NCBI GenBank assembly: GCA_047972135.1
Contig: JBKEAJ010000153.1
Location: forward strand, 38,110 to 102,109
From: JBKEAJ01 sp047972135
GTDB taxonomy: Bacteria; Bacteroidota; Bacteroidia; Bacteroidales; Prolixibacteraceae
Direction of reading: 5' to 3'
Length of the DNA stretch: 64,000 nt
The notes under the pieces were generated by a model. It saw only the letters and a list, made by a program, of their open reading frames with translations, ran no database searches and was not told where the DNA came from. The translations under genes and the position numbers were made by a program. This document shows positions 52,648 to 62,447 of this stretch, in pieces. Position 1 is the first letter of the stretch; every line of letters begins with the position of its first letter.

Positions 52648-53031
52648 TCAATAATCAAGGCTGTTTAGAAGCCCCTTGTAACGCTTGATAGCTTTATCCT
52701 TGAACATCTCTGACATACCTGCCTCCTGATAGTTCCTTGACAAATAATCTATACTCTCTTGTAAGGCTTTCTTGTAAGCATCGCGGTTGGCAGGACTAGG
52801 ATTATTCAGGTATGCAAGAGCTGCCTTATCGGCACGGTCGGTCACTTGAACCCACCTTACAACCGTCGGGTCATCACCACTGGTGCCGTAGGTGTCTGTT
52901 GTACCCTGACTCTGCTCCTGTGGAGCTGAGGGGTTTTGTTCACTTGCCGGAGTATCCGGCTGTTTCTTCTCGCATGCAATAATCGAAGCAAGAAAAAACG
53001 GAACTGCTAGTAAGCTAACTATTCTTCTCAT
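52648..53031 (-). CDS. Small lipoprotein, unknown function
   Basis: The 127-residue product has a lipoprotein signal (RRIVSLLAVPFFLASIIAC), with lipidated Cys near residue 20, then a P/Q/S-rich tether (about residues 24-45). A short helical domain follows (KAALAYLNNPSPANRDAYKKA, then YLSRNYQEAGMSEMF). The frame extends 10 codons further to 53061, but the ATG at 53031 gives the signal peptide and fits the promoter. It is divergent from the glycosyltransferase gene. Confidence 0.75.
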   Translation of the reverse strand: MRRIVSLLAVPFFLASIIACEKKQPDTPASEQNPSAPQEQSQGTTDTYGTSGDDPTVVRWVQVTDRADKAALAYLNNPSPANRDAYKKALQESIDYLSRNYQEAGMSEMFKDKAIKRYKGLLNSLDY

Positions 53032-53058
53032 AATTCTTTTTTGTAACATTCTATCCAG

Positions 53059-53089
53059 CAAAAATATTCAAGATAATAGAAAAAACAAA
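53059..53089 (-). promoter_or_regulatory. Promoter for the small lipoprotein gene
   Basis: On the minus strand TTTG (53086-53089) precedes TATTTTTG (53059-53066) by 19 bases, a full consensus match. The -7 element starts 28 bases before the ATG at 53031. Confidence 0.65.
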
Positions 53090-53118
53090 ATAATTTTTAA
53101 TCTTAAATGCTTATTTCG

Positions 53119-53126
53119 TATTTTTG
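53119..53126 (+). promoter_or_regulatory. Putative -7 element for the glycosyltransferase gene
   Basis: TATTTTTG is an exact consensus match, 20 bases before the GTG start at 53147. The -33 part is not clear. Confidence 0.45.
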
Positions 53127-53146
53127 CACCCAAAACATAAGATCTA

Positions 53147-53884
53147 GTGAGTAAGAATATTGTAATTGTTCCAACATACAACGAGAAGGAAAATGTAGAA
53201 ATGATGATTCGTAAGGTTTTCTCTCTCGTTCCGTCTTTTGAAGTGTTAATCGTTGACGACAACTCCCCCGATGGGACTGCAGACATCGTTAAAACCCTGC
53301 AACAAGAATATGGAGAAAAACTGCACTTGGAGCAGAGAGCTGGAAAACTCGGGCTCGGAACGGCATATATACACGGTTTTAAAACGGCTTTAGCACTCGG
53401 TGCCGATTATGTTTTTGAGATGGATTGCGACTTTTCCCATAACCCCGACGACTTAGTGAGAATGCTCGATGCCGCAAAAAAAGGTGCCGACATGGTAGTC
53501 GGATCAAGATACGTTATCGGAATAAACGTCGTAAACTGGCCGCTGGGGAGAGTGCTTATGTCATACGGAGCGTCAAAATATGTACGCACAATATTACGAA
53601 TGCCAATAAAAGACCCGACTGCAGGATTTATCTGCTACAACAGAAAAGTCTTGGAAACCCTGAACCTCGACAAAATAAAACTAAAAGGCTACGGATTCCA
53701 AATAGAAATGAAATATTCAGCCTGGAAACTAGGATTCTCCGTAAAAGAGCTGTCTATAATATTTACCGACAGAACTAGAGGAACATCGAAAATGACCGGA
53801 GGGATTTTCAATGAAGCCTTTTGGGGTGTGCTTGGTCTGAGGTTTAGAAAAATCAAAGCCCTACAAAAAACTCTGTCAGATTAG
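53147..53884 (+). CDS. Polyprenol-phosphate mannosyltransferase (DPM1-like, GT2)
   Basis: The 245-residue product is a family 2 glycosyltransferase close to dolichol/polyprenol-phosphate mannose synthases, which move mannose from GDP-mannose to a lipid carrier. It opens with VVPTYNEKENVEMMI, has the metal and nucleotide loops VDDNSPDGTAD and EMDCDFSHNPDDL, and the signature DPTAGFICYNRK. It has no C-terminal membrane helices, as in the short bacterial form. The start is GTG. In Bacteroidetes such enzymes supply sugar for protein O-glycosylation or lipid carriers; which applies here is inferred. Confidence 0.9.
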   Translation: MSKNIVIVPTYNEKENVEMMIRKVFSLVPSFEVLIVDDNSPDGTADIVKTLQQEYGEKLHLEQRAGKLGLGTAYIHGFKTALALGADYVFEMDCDFSHNPDDLVRMLDAAKKGADMVVGSRYVIGINVVNWPLGRVLMSYGASKYVRTILRMPIKDPTAGFICYNRKVLETLNLDKIKLKGYGFQIEMKYSAWKLGFSVKELSIIFTDRTRGTSKMTGGIFNEAFWGVLGLRFRKIKALQKTLSD

Positions 53885-53916
53885 TTCCATTTCTCAATTT
53901 ATATTCATAATATAAG

Positions 53917-53946
53917 TTGATATTTCTCCAAGAAGTCGTATTTTTA
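53917..53946 (+). promoter_or_regulatory. Putative promoter for tatA
   Basis: TTG at 53917-53919 and TATTTTTA at 53939-53946 are 19 bases apart; the -7 differs from consensus by its last base. The ATG follows 16 bases later. Confidence 0.45.
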
Positions 53947-53962
53947 CGCAAAATCTGAGAAA

Positions 53963-54361
53963 ATGCATACATACTTGCTATTTATTAGTACTGGTGAAAT
54001 ATTCTTTGCCCTCGGAATTGCAGTCCTGCTGTTCGGGGCAAAAGCAATACCCGACATCGCTAAAACTCTGGGGAAGGGCATGAAGGAATTCCGGAAAGCA
54101 TCGGAAGAAATAAAACGTGAAATAAATACCGCTTCAAACGAAATAGAAAACCCTATCAAAGATGTAGCTAAATCAATAGAACAACAAACTAGCGCAATCG
54201 GCGAGACCATTACAAAAGATGTGGACGATATCACATCATCAATAGAGAAAACCGTGCAGGAAAGTAACACCGACATTATGAAACCCGAAGAGAATGATAG
54301 TAACAAACAAGTAGCTCTCGACGATTATACTTATCACGAATACGACAGCTCTAAACAATAA
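53963..54361 (+). CDS. tatA: TatA/E family twin-arginine translocase subunit
   Basis: The 132-residue product has the TatA layout: one N-terminal membrane helix (about residues 5-22, ISTGEIFFALGIAVLLFGAK), an amphipathic helix (AIPDIAKTLGKGMKEFRKAS), then a charged tail. The tail is longer and more acidic than in E. coli TatA. The protein forms the variable-size pore for folded Tat substrates, such as the phosphoesterase at 23112. It leads the tatA-lolD-ctpA group (gaps 15 and 21 bases). TatC is not in the window. Confidence 0.92.
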   Translation: MHTYLLFISTGEIFFALGIAVLLFGAKAIPDIAKTLGKGMKEFRKASEEIKREINTASNEIENPIKDVAKSIEQQTSAIGETITKDVDDITSSIEKTVQESNTDIMKPEENDSNKQVALDDYTYHEYDSSKQ

Positions 54362-54376
54362 GCCACACTTAAGCTA

Positions 54377-55033
54377 ATGCAATTACTCAAAGCAAAATCA
54401 ATATATAAATCTTTTGACAAACTAAAAGTACTGAAAGGCATAGACCTATCTATAAATCAGGGCGAGATAGTCAGCATTGTCGGTGCCAGTGGTGCAGGGA
54501 AAACAACCCTGCTGCAAATTGTTGGATCCCTACTAAAACCTGATAGAGGAACCGTGGAAATTAACGGAGTGAATGTGCTTGAACTTAACGAAAAAAAACT
54601 CGCTAAATTCAGAAATGAAGAATTAGGATTCATTTTTCAATTTCATAACCTCCTACCAGAGTTTAGCGCGCTGGAAAACACTATACTCCCCGCCATAATC
54701 AAAAAATCATCCAAGAAAGATGCCGAAGAAAATGCCAAAGAACTACTCGACTATCTCGGTCTCTCAGATAGACTAAATCATAAACCCAACGAACTGTCGG
54801 GAGGAGAACGCCAAAGAGTGGCAGCAGCAAGAGCATTGATAAATAAACCAAAAATAATTTTTGCAGACGAACCCTCCGGAAACCTCGACTCGCAAAATCG
54901 TAAGGAACTTCACGATTTAATATTCAAACTGAGGAGCAAATTCGGACAAAGCTTCGTAATAGTAACCCACGACGAGTCTTTCTCCTACGAGTCAGACAGA
55001 ACACTAAACGTAAAAGACGGACTAATAATTTAA
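54377..55033 (+). CDS. lolD: ABC transporter ATP-binding protein, LolD-like
   Basis: The 218-residue ATPase has Walker A GASGAGKTT (from residue 36), the signature LSGGERQRVAAARAL, Walker B IIFADEPSGNLD and the His switch in FVIVTHDESF. The GNLDSQN text and short length are typical of the MacB/LolD group, which pairs with FtsX-type permeases like the one at 13129. It follows tatA by 15 bases and precedes ctpA by 21, so the three are likely one transcript. Confidence 0.88.
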   Translation: MQLLKAKSIYKSFDKLKVLKGIDLSINQGEIVSIVGASGAGKTTLLQIVGSLLKPDRGTVEINGVNVLELNEKKLAKFRNEELGFIFQFHNLLPEFSALENTILPAIIKKSSKKDAEENAKELLDYLGLSDRLNHKPNELSGGERQRVAAARALINKPKIIFADEPSGNLDSQNRKELHDLIFKLRSKFGQSFVIVTHDESFSYESDRTLNVKDGLII

Positions 55034-55054
55034 TAAACAAGCAATTAGACAGAA

Positions 55055-56650
55055 GTGAAAAATAGATACTTTATAGCAATATGCCTCACTATATTCTTTG
55101 TGGTAGGAGCTTTTATGGGATACTATATGGCTCTAAAAAACACCTCATACAGCCTGACCATACCAAGGCAAAACAAGATAGATAAGATTATCGGAGCAAT
55201 AAAAACACAGTATGTGGACGAAGTTAATACCGACAGTATTATCGAAAGTATTATCCCCGACTTGCTGAAAGGCCTGGACCCTCATTCCATGTACATTTCT
55301 GCCGAAGACATGAAAGCTGTAAACGAGGATATGAGAGGTAACTTTGGAGGCATAGGCGTACAATTCAATATGCATAATGACACCGTCATGGTATTGGAGG
55401 TTATTGAGGGTGGCCCTTCCGAAAAAGCTAAAATACAATGGGGAGACAGAATCGTATCCGTAAACGACTCAAAAATTGCTGGTGTCGGCATGAGCAGCGA
55501 TACCATAATGACACTCCTGAGAGGTGAAATGGGGACAAAAGTAAAACTCGGCATCAAAAGCAGAAATAAAAGCAACATTAAAGAAGTAGAAATAACAAGA
55601 GGCTCAATACCAATTTCTAGCATCGATGCATCATACATGGTAAACGACACCATTGGCTTTATTAAAGTCAACAGATTCTCGGAAATAACGAACTTGGAGT
55701 TCGACATGCATGTAAAACAACTTATGCATCAAGGCATGAAAAGCCTCATTGTAGACCTGAGAGGAAATCCTGGAGGCTCTCTGGGAGCTGTTATAAATAT
55801 TGTCGACCAATTCTTGAAGAAAGATGAAACCATACTGTTCACCGAAGGAGTACACCAAAAAAGAGAAACAGCAAAAGCCACTAAACATTACGATTTTAAA
55901 AACCTGAGCGTGAACGTAATGATAAGTTCAAACTCCGCATCTGCCAGCGAAATATTTGCCGGTGCTATTCAGGATAACGACCTAGGATATATTATCGGTC
56001 AACGGAGTTTCGGCAAAGGGCTGGTGCAATCTCAATTGATGCTGCCCGACGGCTCCGCATTGAGAATTACTATTGCCAGATATTATATACCTAGCGGTAG
56101 GTGCATACAAAAACCATACGACCATGGGAAAGGTGAATACTCGTTGGATATCTTGCACAGATATGAACACGGAGAACTTACTAATGCCGACAGCATCAGC
56201 GTTGACTCAACACAATTGTTTTACACAAAAAAAGGAAGGAAGGTATTCGGCGGGGGCGGTATTATGCCCGATTTCTTCGTGCCTATTGATACCAGCGGGA
56301 GTAGTGCGTTGATGGACTCAGTACAGCAAAATGCAAAGCTCTACAAATTTGCACTCAATTATGTTGACCAAAACCTTGAGGACATAAAAAACAATTGCAA
56401 CGAAAACAATATAATCGGATACCTCGAAAAAAGAAAAGTTTTTGACAAATTTCTCAAAAATATAGAATCAAACGACTACAAAATATCAAAAGCTGACATG
56501 AAAAAATCCGGAGACATCATTAAAAACTACACATATGCCTATATAGCGAGAGAAAGCTTTGGAGATGAAGCATTTTATAAAGTCACTTCTTTGCAAGACG
56601 AAACATTCAAAAAAACACTTAAAATTGCAATCGAAGGAGACAGACCCTAA
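55055..56650 (+). CDS. S41 family C-terminal processing peptidase
   Basis: The 531-residue protease has an N-terminal membrane anchor (about residues 5-25), a PDZ domain (FGGIGVQFNMHNDTVMVLEV and EKAKIQWGDRIVSVN) and the S41 catalytic core. The nucleophile lies in the SSNSASASE block (residues 291-299) and the lysine partner is K321 in FGKGLVQS. Such Ctp/Prc enzymes trim periplasmic proteins from their C-termini, often in envelope maintenance. The start is GTG. The C-terminal 180 residues, with extra helices, fit the longer Bacteroidetes form. Confidence 0.92.
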   Translation: MKNRYFIAICLTIFFVVGAFMGYYMALKNTSYSLTIPRQNKIDKIIGAIKTQYVDEVNTDSIIESIIPDLLKGLDPHSMYISAEDMKAVNEDMRGNFGGIGVQFNMHNDTVMVLEVIEGGPSEKAKIQWGDRIVSVNDSKIAGVGMSSDTIMTLLRGEMGTKVKLGIKSRNKSNIKEVEITRGSIPISSIDASYMVNDTIGFIKVNRFSEITNLEFDMHVKQLMHQGMKSLIVDLRGNPGGSLGAVINIVDQFLKKDETILFTEGVHQKRETAKATKHYDFKNLSVNVMISSNSASASEIFAGAIQDNDLGYIIGQRSFGKGLVQSQLMLPDGSALRITIARYYIPSGRCIQKPYDHGKGEYSLDILHRYEHGELTNADSISVDSTQLFYTKKGRKVFGGGGIMPDFFVPIDTSGSSALMDSVQQNAKLYKFALNYVDQNLEDIKNNCNENNIIGYLEKRKVFDKFLKNIESNDYKISKADMKKSGDIIKNYTYAYIARESFGDEAFYKVTSLQDETFKKTLKIAIEGDRP

Positions 56651-56669
56651 AGTTTTCATTAGATTTTAT

Positions 56670-56677
56670 TATATTTG
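56670..56677 (+). promoter_or_regulatory. Putative -7 element for purH
   Basis: TATATTTG is an exact consensus match, 23 bases before the ATG at 56701. The expected -33 position has T-rich sequence without a clean TTG. It probably also drives the downstream mre genes. Confidence 0.5.
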
Positions 56678-56700
56678 CGGATTATATATTTCAGTATGAC

Positions 56701-58224
56701 ATGAGTAGTACAAAAAAGATAAAAAACGCACTGATTTCAGTTTTTCATAAAGACGGACTCGACAGCATTGTAAAAGGCCTGCACGAAAAGGGCGTAAGGC
56801 TGATTTCGACAGGAGGAACTAAAACCTTTATTGAAAGTCTTGGAATACCAGTCGAAAGCGTCGAGAGCCTAACTTCCTATCCTTCTATTCTGGGAGGTCG
56901 TGTGAAAACACTGCACCCAAAAGTATTTGGAGGAATATTGGCTCGCCGAGACTCAGATTCTGACAATACGCAAATATCAGAATACGAAATTCCCGAAATA
57001 GACCTTGTCATTGTTGACCTATACCCCTTCGAAGAAACCCTCGCAAACACTAATGAGCAAAACGCTATAATCGAGAAAATAGATATCGGCGGAATATCAC
57101 TTATTAGAGCTGCTGCCAAAAATTTTAACGATGTGCTTGTTATACCTTCAAAGGAAGAATACCCCGCTCTGCAAAACATAATCAACGAGGACTGCAAAAC
57201 ATCACTTGAACAACGCCTATCACTGGCAGGAAAAGCATTTGCCATAAGCTCGCACTACGACAGTGCTATATTTAAATATTTTGCTTCAAAAACAGGAGAA
57301 ACAGCATTCAGACTTAGCTCAAATGGTGCAAAAACTCTTCGATATGGCGAAAACCCTCACCAAAAAGGAATCTTCTACGGTAATATTAATGAGATTTTTG
57401 AGCACCTCCATGGTAAAGAAATATCATACAATAACCTCCTAGACATAGAAGCTGCCATACAACTTATTAGAGAGTTCGACGAAACTACAGTCGCTATTCT
57501 AAAGCACAACAACGCATGCGGGTGTGCCTCCGACCAAAATCTGCTGCAAGCATGGACTAAAGCTCTGGCAGGAGACCCCGTTTCTGCATTCGGCGGAATA
57601 ATAATTACTAACAAAACTATCGACCGCCAAACTGCAGAAGAAATGAATAAACTGTTTTGCGAACTAGTAATTGCCCCCAACTACGAAACCGAAGCACTGG
57701 AAATTCTTAAGTCTAAGAAAAATAGAATTATTCTCAAACTTAAAGACTTTAAACTCAAAAACAGCCAATTCCGGTCACTCCTGAATGGAGTACTGCAACA
57801 AGATAGAGACTGCAAACAAGAAACCGTAAACGAGCTTAGCGTTGCGACAATAAAAAAACCCGGTGAACAACAAATTATAGACTTATTGTTTGCCAATAAA
57901 CTCGTTAAACAGTCAAAATCCAATGCAATAGTAATCGCAAAAGGAAAACAATTATTCGCAAGCGGAGTAGGAGAAACATCAAGAGTTGATGCGCTGAAAC
58001 ATGCAATAGAAAAAGCTAAAACTTTTGGGTTCGATTTGTCGGGAGCAGCGATGGCATCCGATGCATTCTTCCCCTTTGCAGACTGTGTGGAAATTGCCCA
58101 TAAAGAGGGAATAAACACGATCATACAGCCGGGAGGTTCGGTGAGAGATAAAGATTCCATCGAGTTCTGTGATAATAACGGAATGACAATGGTATTTACA
58201 GGTATAAGACATTTTAAACATTAA
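56701..58224 (+). CDS. purH: Bifunctional AICAR formyltransferase/IMP cyclohydrolase
   Basis: The 507-residue enzyme carries out the last two steps of purine synthesis to IMP. The N-terminal MGS-like cyclohydrolase domain shows ISTGGTKTF and GRVKTLHPKVFGGILARR. The C-terminal formyltransferase domain shows LRYGENPHQKG, AILKHNNACGCA and the closing IIQPGGSVRDKDSI. Length is normal. It starts 18 bases before mreB and is probably the first gene of that transcript, an arrangement that may tie purine supply to growth of the cell wall, though coincidence is as likely. Confidence 0.96.
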   Translation: MSSTKKIKNALISVFHKDGLDSIVKGLHEKGVRLISTGGTKTFIESLGIPVESVESLTSYPSILGGRVKTLHPKVFGGILARRDSDSDNTQISEYEIPEIDLVIVDLYPFEETLANTNEQNAIIEKIDIGGISLIRAAAKNFNDVLVIPSKEEYPALQNIINEDCKTSLEQRLSLAGKAFAISSHYDSAIFKYFASKTGETAFRLSSNGAKTLRYGENPHQKGIFYGNINEIFEHLHGKEISYNNLLDIEAAIQLIREFDETTVAILKHNNACGCASDQNLLQAWTKALAGDPVSAFGGIIITNKTIDRQTAEEMNKLFCELVIAPNYETEALEILKSKKNRIILKLKDFKLKNSQFRSLLNGVLQQDRDCKQETVNELSVATIKKPGEQQIIDLLFANKLVKQSKSNAIVIAKGKQLFASGVGETSRVDALKHAIEKAKTFGFDLSGAAMASDAFFPFADCVEIAHKEGINTIIQPGGSVRDKDSIEFCDNNGMTMVFTGIRHFKH

Positions 58225-58242
58225 TATTTAATTCGGCAAAAC

Positions 58243-59268
58243 ATGGGATTGTTCTCATTCTTAACACAGGAAATAGCCATTGACCTCGGTACAGCAAATA
58301 CCTTGATTATCCAAAATGGCAAAATCGTAAGCGACCAGCCTTCGATAGTCGCTATCGACTTAAAAACAGAAAAGCTTGTTGCAATAGGTGACAAAGCTCA
58401 GCAGATGATGGGAAAAACTCACCCAAACATCAAGGTGATAAGACCTCTGAGAGATGGTGTAATCGCAGACTTTAATGCTGCTGAACAAATGATTAGAGGC
58501 ATGATAAAAATGGTGAATAAAGGAAGTAGTATTCTGCCTCAAAATCTGAAAATGGTGGTCTGCATACCATCCGGAGCTACCGAGGTGGAAAGACGTGCCG
58601 TTCGCGACTCTTCACAACATGCTGGAGGTAGGGATGTGTACCTGATTGAAGAACCAATGGCTGCTGCAATTGGTGTCGGCATTGATGTCGAAGCTCCCGA
58701 AGGAAATATGATTGTCGATATAGGCGGAGGAACAACAGAAATTGCCGTAATATCGCTCGGCGGAATAGTCTCCGACAGATCTATAAGAATTGCCGGCGAC
58801 GAATTTACTTATGATATTATGGAGCATATGCGACATGAACACAATATCAAAATCGGGGAAAGAACGGCCGAATTAATCAAAATTAATGTAGGCTCATCAA
58901 TGGTCGAACTGAAAGACCCCCCCGAAGAATACGTCGTTAGCGGCCCGCACCAAGTGACAGCTCTCCCCGTGTCAATACAAGTAAACCATAAAGAGATAGC
59001 AAAGTGCCTGGAAAAATCGCTAAATAAGGTCGAAATGGCAATACTTGCAGCCCTCGAAGATACCCCTCCCGAATTGTATGCCGATATCGTGAGACAAGGA
59101 ATATGGCTCGCAGGAGGCGGCGCACTACTAAGAGGTTTGTCTGAAAGATTGACAGAGAAAATGAAAATTAAATTCCATGTTGCCGAAGACCCACTTAGAG
59201 CGGTGGCTCGCGGAACAGGATATGCGCTAAAAAGCCCAGAAACTCTTTCATACATTAAACGTAATTAA
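58243..59268 (+). CDS. mreB: Rod shape-determining protein MreB
   Basis: The 341-residue bacterial actin has the ATPase blocks of the actin/Hsp70 fold: phosphate 1 IAIDLGTANTLI, connect 1 DGVIADFNAAEQMI, phosphate 2 MIVDIGGGTTEIAVIS, adenosine WLAGGGALLRGL. MreB filaments guide the elongasome around the cell. It is the first gene of the mreBCD-mrdA-rodA cluster and lies 18 bases after purH. Confidence 0.96.
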   Translation: MGLFSFLTQEIAIDLGTANTLIIQNGKIVSDQPSIVAIDLKTEKLVAIGDKAQQMMGKTHPNIKVIRPLRDGVIADFNAAEQMIRGMIKMVNKGSSILPQNLKMVVCIPSGATEVERRAVRDSSQHAGGRDVYLIEEPMAAAIGVGIDVEAPEGNMIVDIGGGTTEIAVISLGGIVSDRSIRIAGDEFTYDIMEHMRHEHNIKIGERTAELIKINVGSSMVELKDPPEEYVVSGPHQVTALPVSIQVNHKEIAKCLEKSLNKVEMAILAALEDTPPELYADIVRQGIWLAGGGALLRGLSERLTEKMKIKFHVAEDPLRAVARGTGYALKSPETLSYIKRN

Positions 59269-59328
59269 TTCCGCTTGGGCAATATCGTAAACTGTCATTT
59301 AACAAGGTCGGCTGATAAAAAATAATGA

Positions 59329-60156
59329 ATGAATGATTTATTCCAGATACTGCAAAGATTACAAAACTTTGTAGTCTTTTTGCTGCTTGAAGGTATCTGC
59401 ATATATGCAATATTGAAGAACAATGATTTCCAAATGGCAAGATATGCCGGAAGTCAAACTTACTTCGTAGGAAAACTCTATGAAATGAAGCATTCAATAA
59501 GCAGCTACTTTTCTTTGAGAGGGGAAAATAATGACCTGAGAGAGGAAAATACAGAATTAAAACTACAATTGCTCGCACTGAGAGAAAAGGAAGTACCCGA
59601 CTACTATACCTTTTATAATGACTCCATAACTATCGAGAAAGCAAAAATTATAAACCTGTCTAGATCTCTGGCTCATAATCACTTCACCATAAACATAGGA
59701 AAAGATAAGGGAATAGGCGAAAATCAAGGCGTTATCAGTGGAAAAGGTATCGTCGGAATAATTACTAACACGTCAAAACACTACGCAACAGGGATTACTC
59801 TTATGAACGAGAAAATATCCATCCCCGCAAAACTAAGTAGCTCAAATAATTATGGAATTATTCGTTGGGATGCCAGCAAAGGATATGCAGTCCTAAACGA
59901 AATACCCCAGCATATATCCCTGTCAGTCGGCGACTCAATCATAACATCCGGATTCTCCTCATGCTTCCCCGAAGGTCTACTGATAGGGAAAATAAAGAGC
60001 TTTAATAAGTCTTTCTCATCTACTAACTACGACATAGAGGTGGAACTTGCCGAGGATTTTAATAAAGTCGAAAATATATATGTAACAAAACTTCCCGGGT
60101 CTGACGAAATTACAGATCTGGAACGCACAGCAAAAAATGAGTACGACATTCGTTAA
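59329..60156 (+). CDS. mreC: Rod shape-determining protein MreC
   Basis: The 275-residue product has one N-terminal membrane helix (about residues 11-27), a coiled-coil (LRGENNDLREENTELKLQL), then the MreC beta domain (GKDKGIGENQGVISGKGIVGII and VGDSIITSGFSSCFPEGLLIGK). It links the MreB filament with the periplasmic wall enzymes. The end overlaps the mreD start by 20 bases, so the two are translationally coupled. Confidence 0.94.
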   Translation: MNDLFQILQRLQNFVVFLLLEGICIYAILKNNDFQMARYAGSQTYFVGKLYEMKHSISSYFSLRGENNDLREENTELKLQLLALREKEVPDYYTFYNDSITIEKAKIINLSRSLAHNHFTINIGKDKGIGENQGVISGKGIVGIITNTSKHYATGITLMNEKISIPAKLSSSNNYGIIRWDASKGYAVLNEIPQHISLSVGDSIITSGFSSCFPEGLLIGKIKSFNKSFSSTNYDIEVELAEDFNKVENIYVTKLPGSDEITDLERTAKNEYDIR

Positions 60157-60637
60157 ATACACTATCACATTTATACTGTTCATACTCCTGCAAGTATTTA
60201 TCCTTGACGGAGTTATGTTATGGGGAATGTTTAACCCCATACTGTATATGACCCCAATTATTCTAATGCCTAGGAAAACTCACACCATAATACTGATGTT
60301 TATGGCATTAATACTGGGAGGAATAGTGGACATATTCAACGATACGATAGCTATCAATGCTGCTGCAACAGTGTTCCTAGCTTTTATTAGAAATTCAGTG
60401 TATGGACTGGTAGATTCCGATATAAATAACAATACAGACAATAGACTCGCCAGCCCAACAGGACTGCCCTTATCTAAATATATCATATTCTTGTGCGTCT
60501 TGGTATTCTTTCACCACCTTGCTTTATATCTTCTTGATGCTTTCTCTACTGAGAACTTTCTATATATCCTACTTATTTCTCTGCTGAACACAGTAATAAC
60601 TGTTGTCATATTAATGATTTTTAAAAGGTGGCTCTGA
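60137..60637 (+). CDS. mreD: Rod shape-determining protein MreD
   Basis: The 166-residue protein is a hydrophobic membrane protein of about five or six helices, as is usual for MreD. Sequence conservation in this family is low; position between mreC and mrdA and the overlap with mreC support the call. Text such as LILGGIVDIFNDTIAINAAATVFLAFIRN fits the family core. Confidence 0.85.
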   Translation: MSTTFVKYTITFILFILLQVFILDGVMLWGMFNPILYMTPIILMPRKTHTIILMFMALILGGIVDIFNDTIAINAAATVFLAFIRNSVYGLVDSDINNNTDNRLASPTGLPLSKYIIFLCVLVFFHHLALYLLDAFSTENFLYILLISLLNTVITVVILMIFKRWL

Positions 60638-60641
60638 GAAT

Positions 60642-62447
60642 ATGGATATTTATGTATATCGAAAATATTATGTTTGGGGAGCTTTAGCACTTTTAACTGT
60701 AATACTGCTTGCAAGAGTATTCTACGTACAGATACTGTCGCCAGAGTATGAACAATATGCCAGAAATAATGCAATACGCGAAACTACAATATATCCTGCC
60801 AGAGGACTATTCTACGACAGAAACGGTAAACTTATGGTCGTCAATAAATATGCTTACGACCTGAGAATAACCCCATACCAAGTTCACGACCTAGATACTC
60901 TCGCTCTGTCTAAAGTAATTAATATCCCTTTCGATTCGCTATGCATAATCCTAAATGATGCTCGAAAAGTTTTTAATGCCGCTACTGTCATAAAATCTCA
61001 AGTAGACCAAGCCGAATACATGAGAATAAGCGAACAATTATACCAATTCTCAGGTTTCGACTTTGAAAAAAGAATTGTGAGAGACTACAAAACCTCAGTG
61101 GCTTCGCATGTCATCGGCTACCTCGGAGCTACAACAAGTAAAGATATTAAAGCAAACCCCTACTACACCCAATCAGATTATATCGGGATGAGCGGACTGG
61201 AACGAGAGTATGAAGAGTCTATAAGAGGAGTAAAAGGAAAACAATTTACTGTGGTTGACCATAAAAATCGCTTTCAAGAAAAGTACGACGGAGGGGCTAA
61301 CGATACCCAAGCACGAAACGGAGACAACCTAACAACCGCAATAGACATTGATTTACAGGCTCTTGCCGACTCGCTAATGATAAATAAAAAAGGGGCAGTT
61401 GTCGCTATCGAACCTAAAACAGGTGAACTCTTAACTTTCCTCAGCGCCCCAAACTATGAGCTTTCAAAACTGGTGGGTAACCAACGAACTGCTAATTATA
61501 ACGAAATAGTCAGAGACACTCTTAAACCAATGTTCAATAGAGCTTCCAGCACTTCATATCCCCCAGGCTCTACATTTAAAATAGCACAATCGCTTGTTGC
61601 ACTAAAAAGAGGTATAATCACGCCTCGTACACGATACACCTGCACGGGAGGATACATAGTTGGAAATCTGCGTGTTGGCTGTCACCACAGTACCAGCCTA
61701 AACCTTACTGACGCCATCGCAAAATCTTGTAATGCATACTATTGTCATTCTTTTAGCGACTATCTCGAAGACAAGCAGTTCCCTAGCGTTAGAGACGCAT
61801 ACCTGGCTTGGCGAAATGATATTATGCTGCTGGGATACGGACATAGAGTTTCGATGGACGTTAGCCCTGAGTCAACAGGCTCTGTGCCAACCGCCGAATA
61901 TTACGACAAAGCAACATTTGGAAACCATAAGTGGAGATCAACATGGATTATATCATTGGCTATCGGTCAGGGTGAACTGGGAGTTACTCCGCTACAACTC
62001 GCCAACCATTGCGCAATGATAGCCAATCGTGGTTATTACTTAAAACCTCATCTTGTGAAGAAAATAGGGAACAAGACCGTCACTGCCCCAAGAGTAGACG
62101 CAAACATTGATGCAAAGTACTTCGACGATGTGATAAAAGGAATGGAAAATGTTATGAAAGCTGGAGGGACTGCCGGATGGTATAGTCTAGACAATATACA
62201 AATATGCGGGAAAACAGGAACCGTGCAGAACCCCCACGGCAAAGACCATGCTACATTCATCGCCTTTGCTCCCAAAGACGACCCTAAAATCGCGGTTGCC
62301 GTATTCGTTGAAAATGCAGGTTTCGGTTCTACTCATGCCGCACCAATAGCAAGCATTATGATTGATAAATACCTAAACGGAAAACTTTGTCCTAAAAGTA
62401 AAGCACTCTTCAATAGGGTCGTTAACACTAACCTACTGCAACAATGA
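60642..62447 (+). CDS. mrdA: Penicillin-binding protein 2 (elongasome transpeptidase)
   Basis: The 601-residue class B PBP has an N-terminal membrane helix (about residues 11-28), a dimerisation domain with YPARGLFYDRNGKLMV, then the transpeptidase domain. Active-site motifs are S310-T-F-K313 (PGSTFKI), SCN in AKSCNAYYC and K524-T-G (CGKTGTVQNP). It cross-links peptidoglycan during elongation with RodA. It follows mreD by four bases and overlaps rodA by four (ATGA). Confidence 0.95.
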   Translation: MDIYVYRKYYVWGALALLTVILLARVFYVQILSPEYEQYARNNAIRETTIYPARGLFYDRNGKLMVVNKYAYDLRITPYQVHDLDTLALSKVINIPFDSLCIILNDARKVFNAATVIKSQVDQAEYMRISEQLYQFSGFDFEKRIVRDYKTSVASHVIGYLGATTSKDIKANPYYTQSDYIGMSGLEREYEESIRGVKGKQFTVVDHKNRFQEKYDGGANDTQARNGDNLTTAIDIDLQALADSLMINKKGAVVAIEPKTGELLTFLSAPNYELSKLVGNQRTANYNEIVRDTLKPMFNRASSTSYPPGSTFKIAQSLVALKRGIITPRTRYTCTGGYIVGNLRVGCHHSTSLNLTDAIAKSCNAYYCHSFSDYLEDKQFPSVRDAYLAWRNDIMLLGYGHRVSMDVSPESTGSVPTAEYYDKATFGNHKWRSTWIISLAIGQGELGVTPLQLANHCAMIANRGYYLKPHLVKKIGNKTVTAPRVDANIDAKYFDDVIKGMENVMKAGGTAGWYSLDNIQICGKTGTVQNPHGKDHATFIAFAPKDDPKIAVAVFVENAGFGSTHAAPIASIMIDKYLNGKLCPKSKALFNRVVNTNLLQQ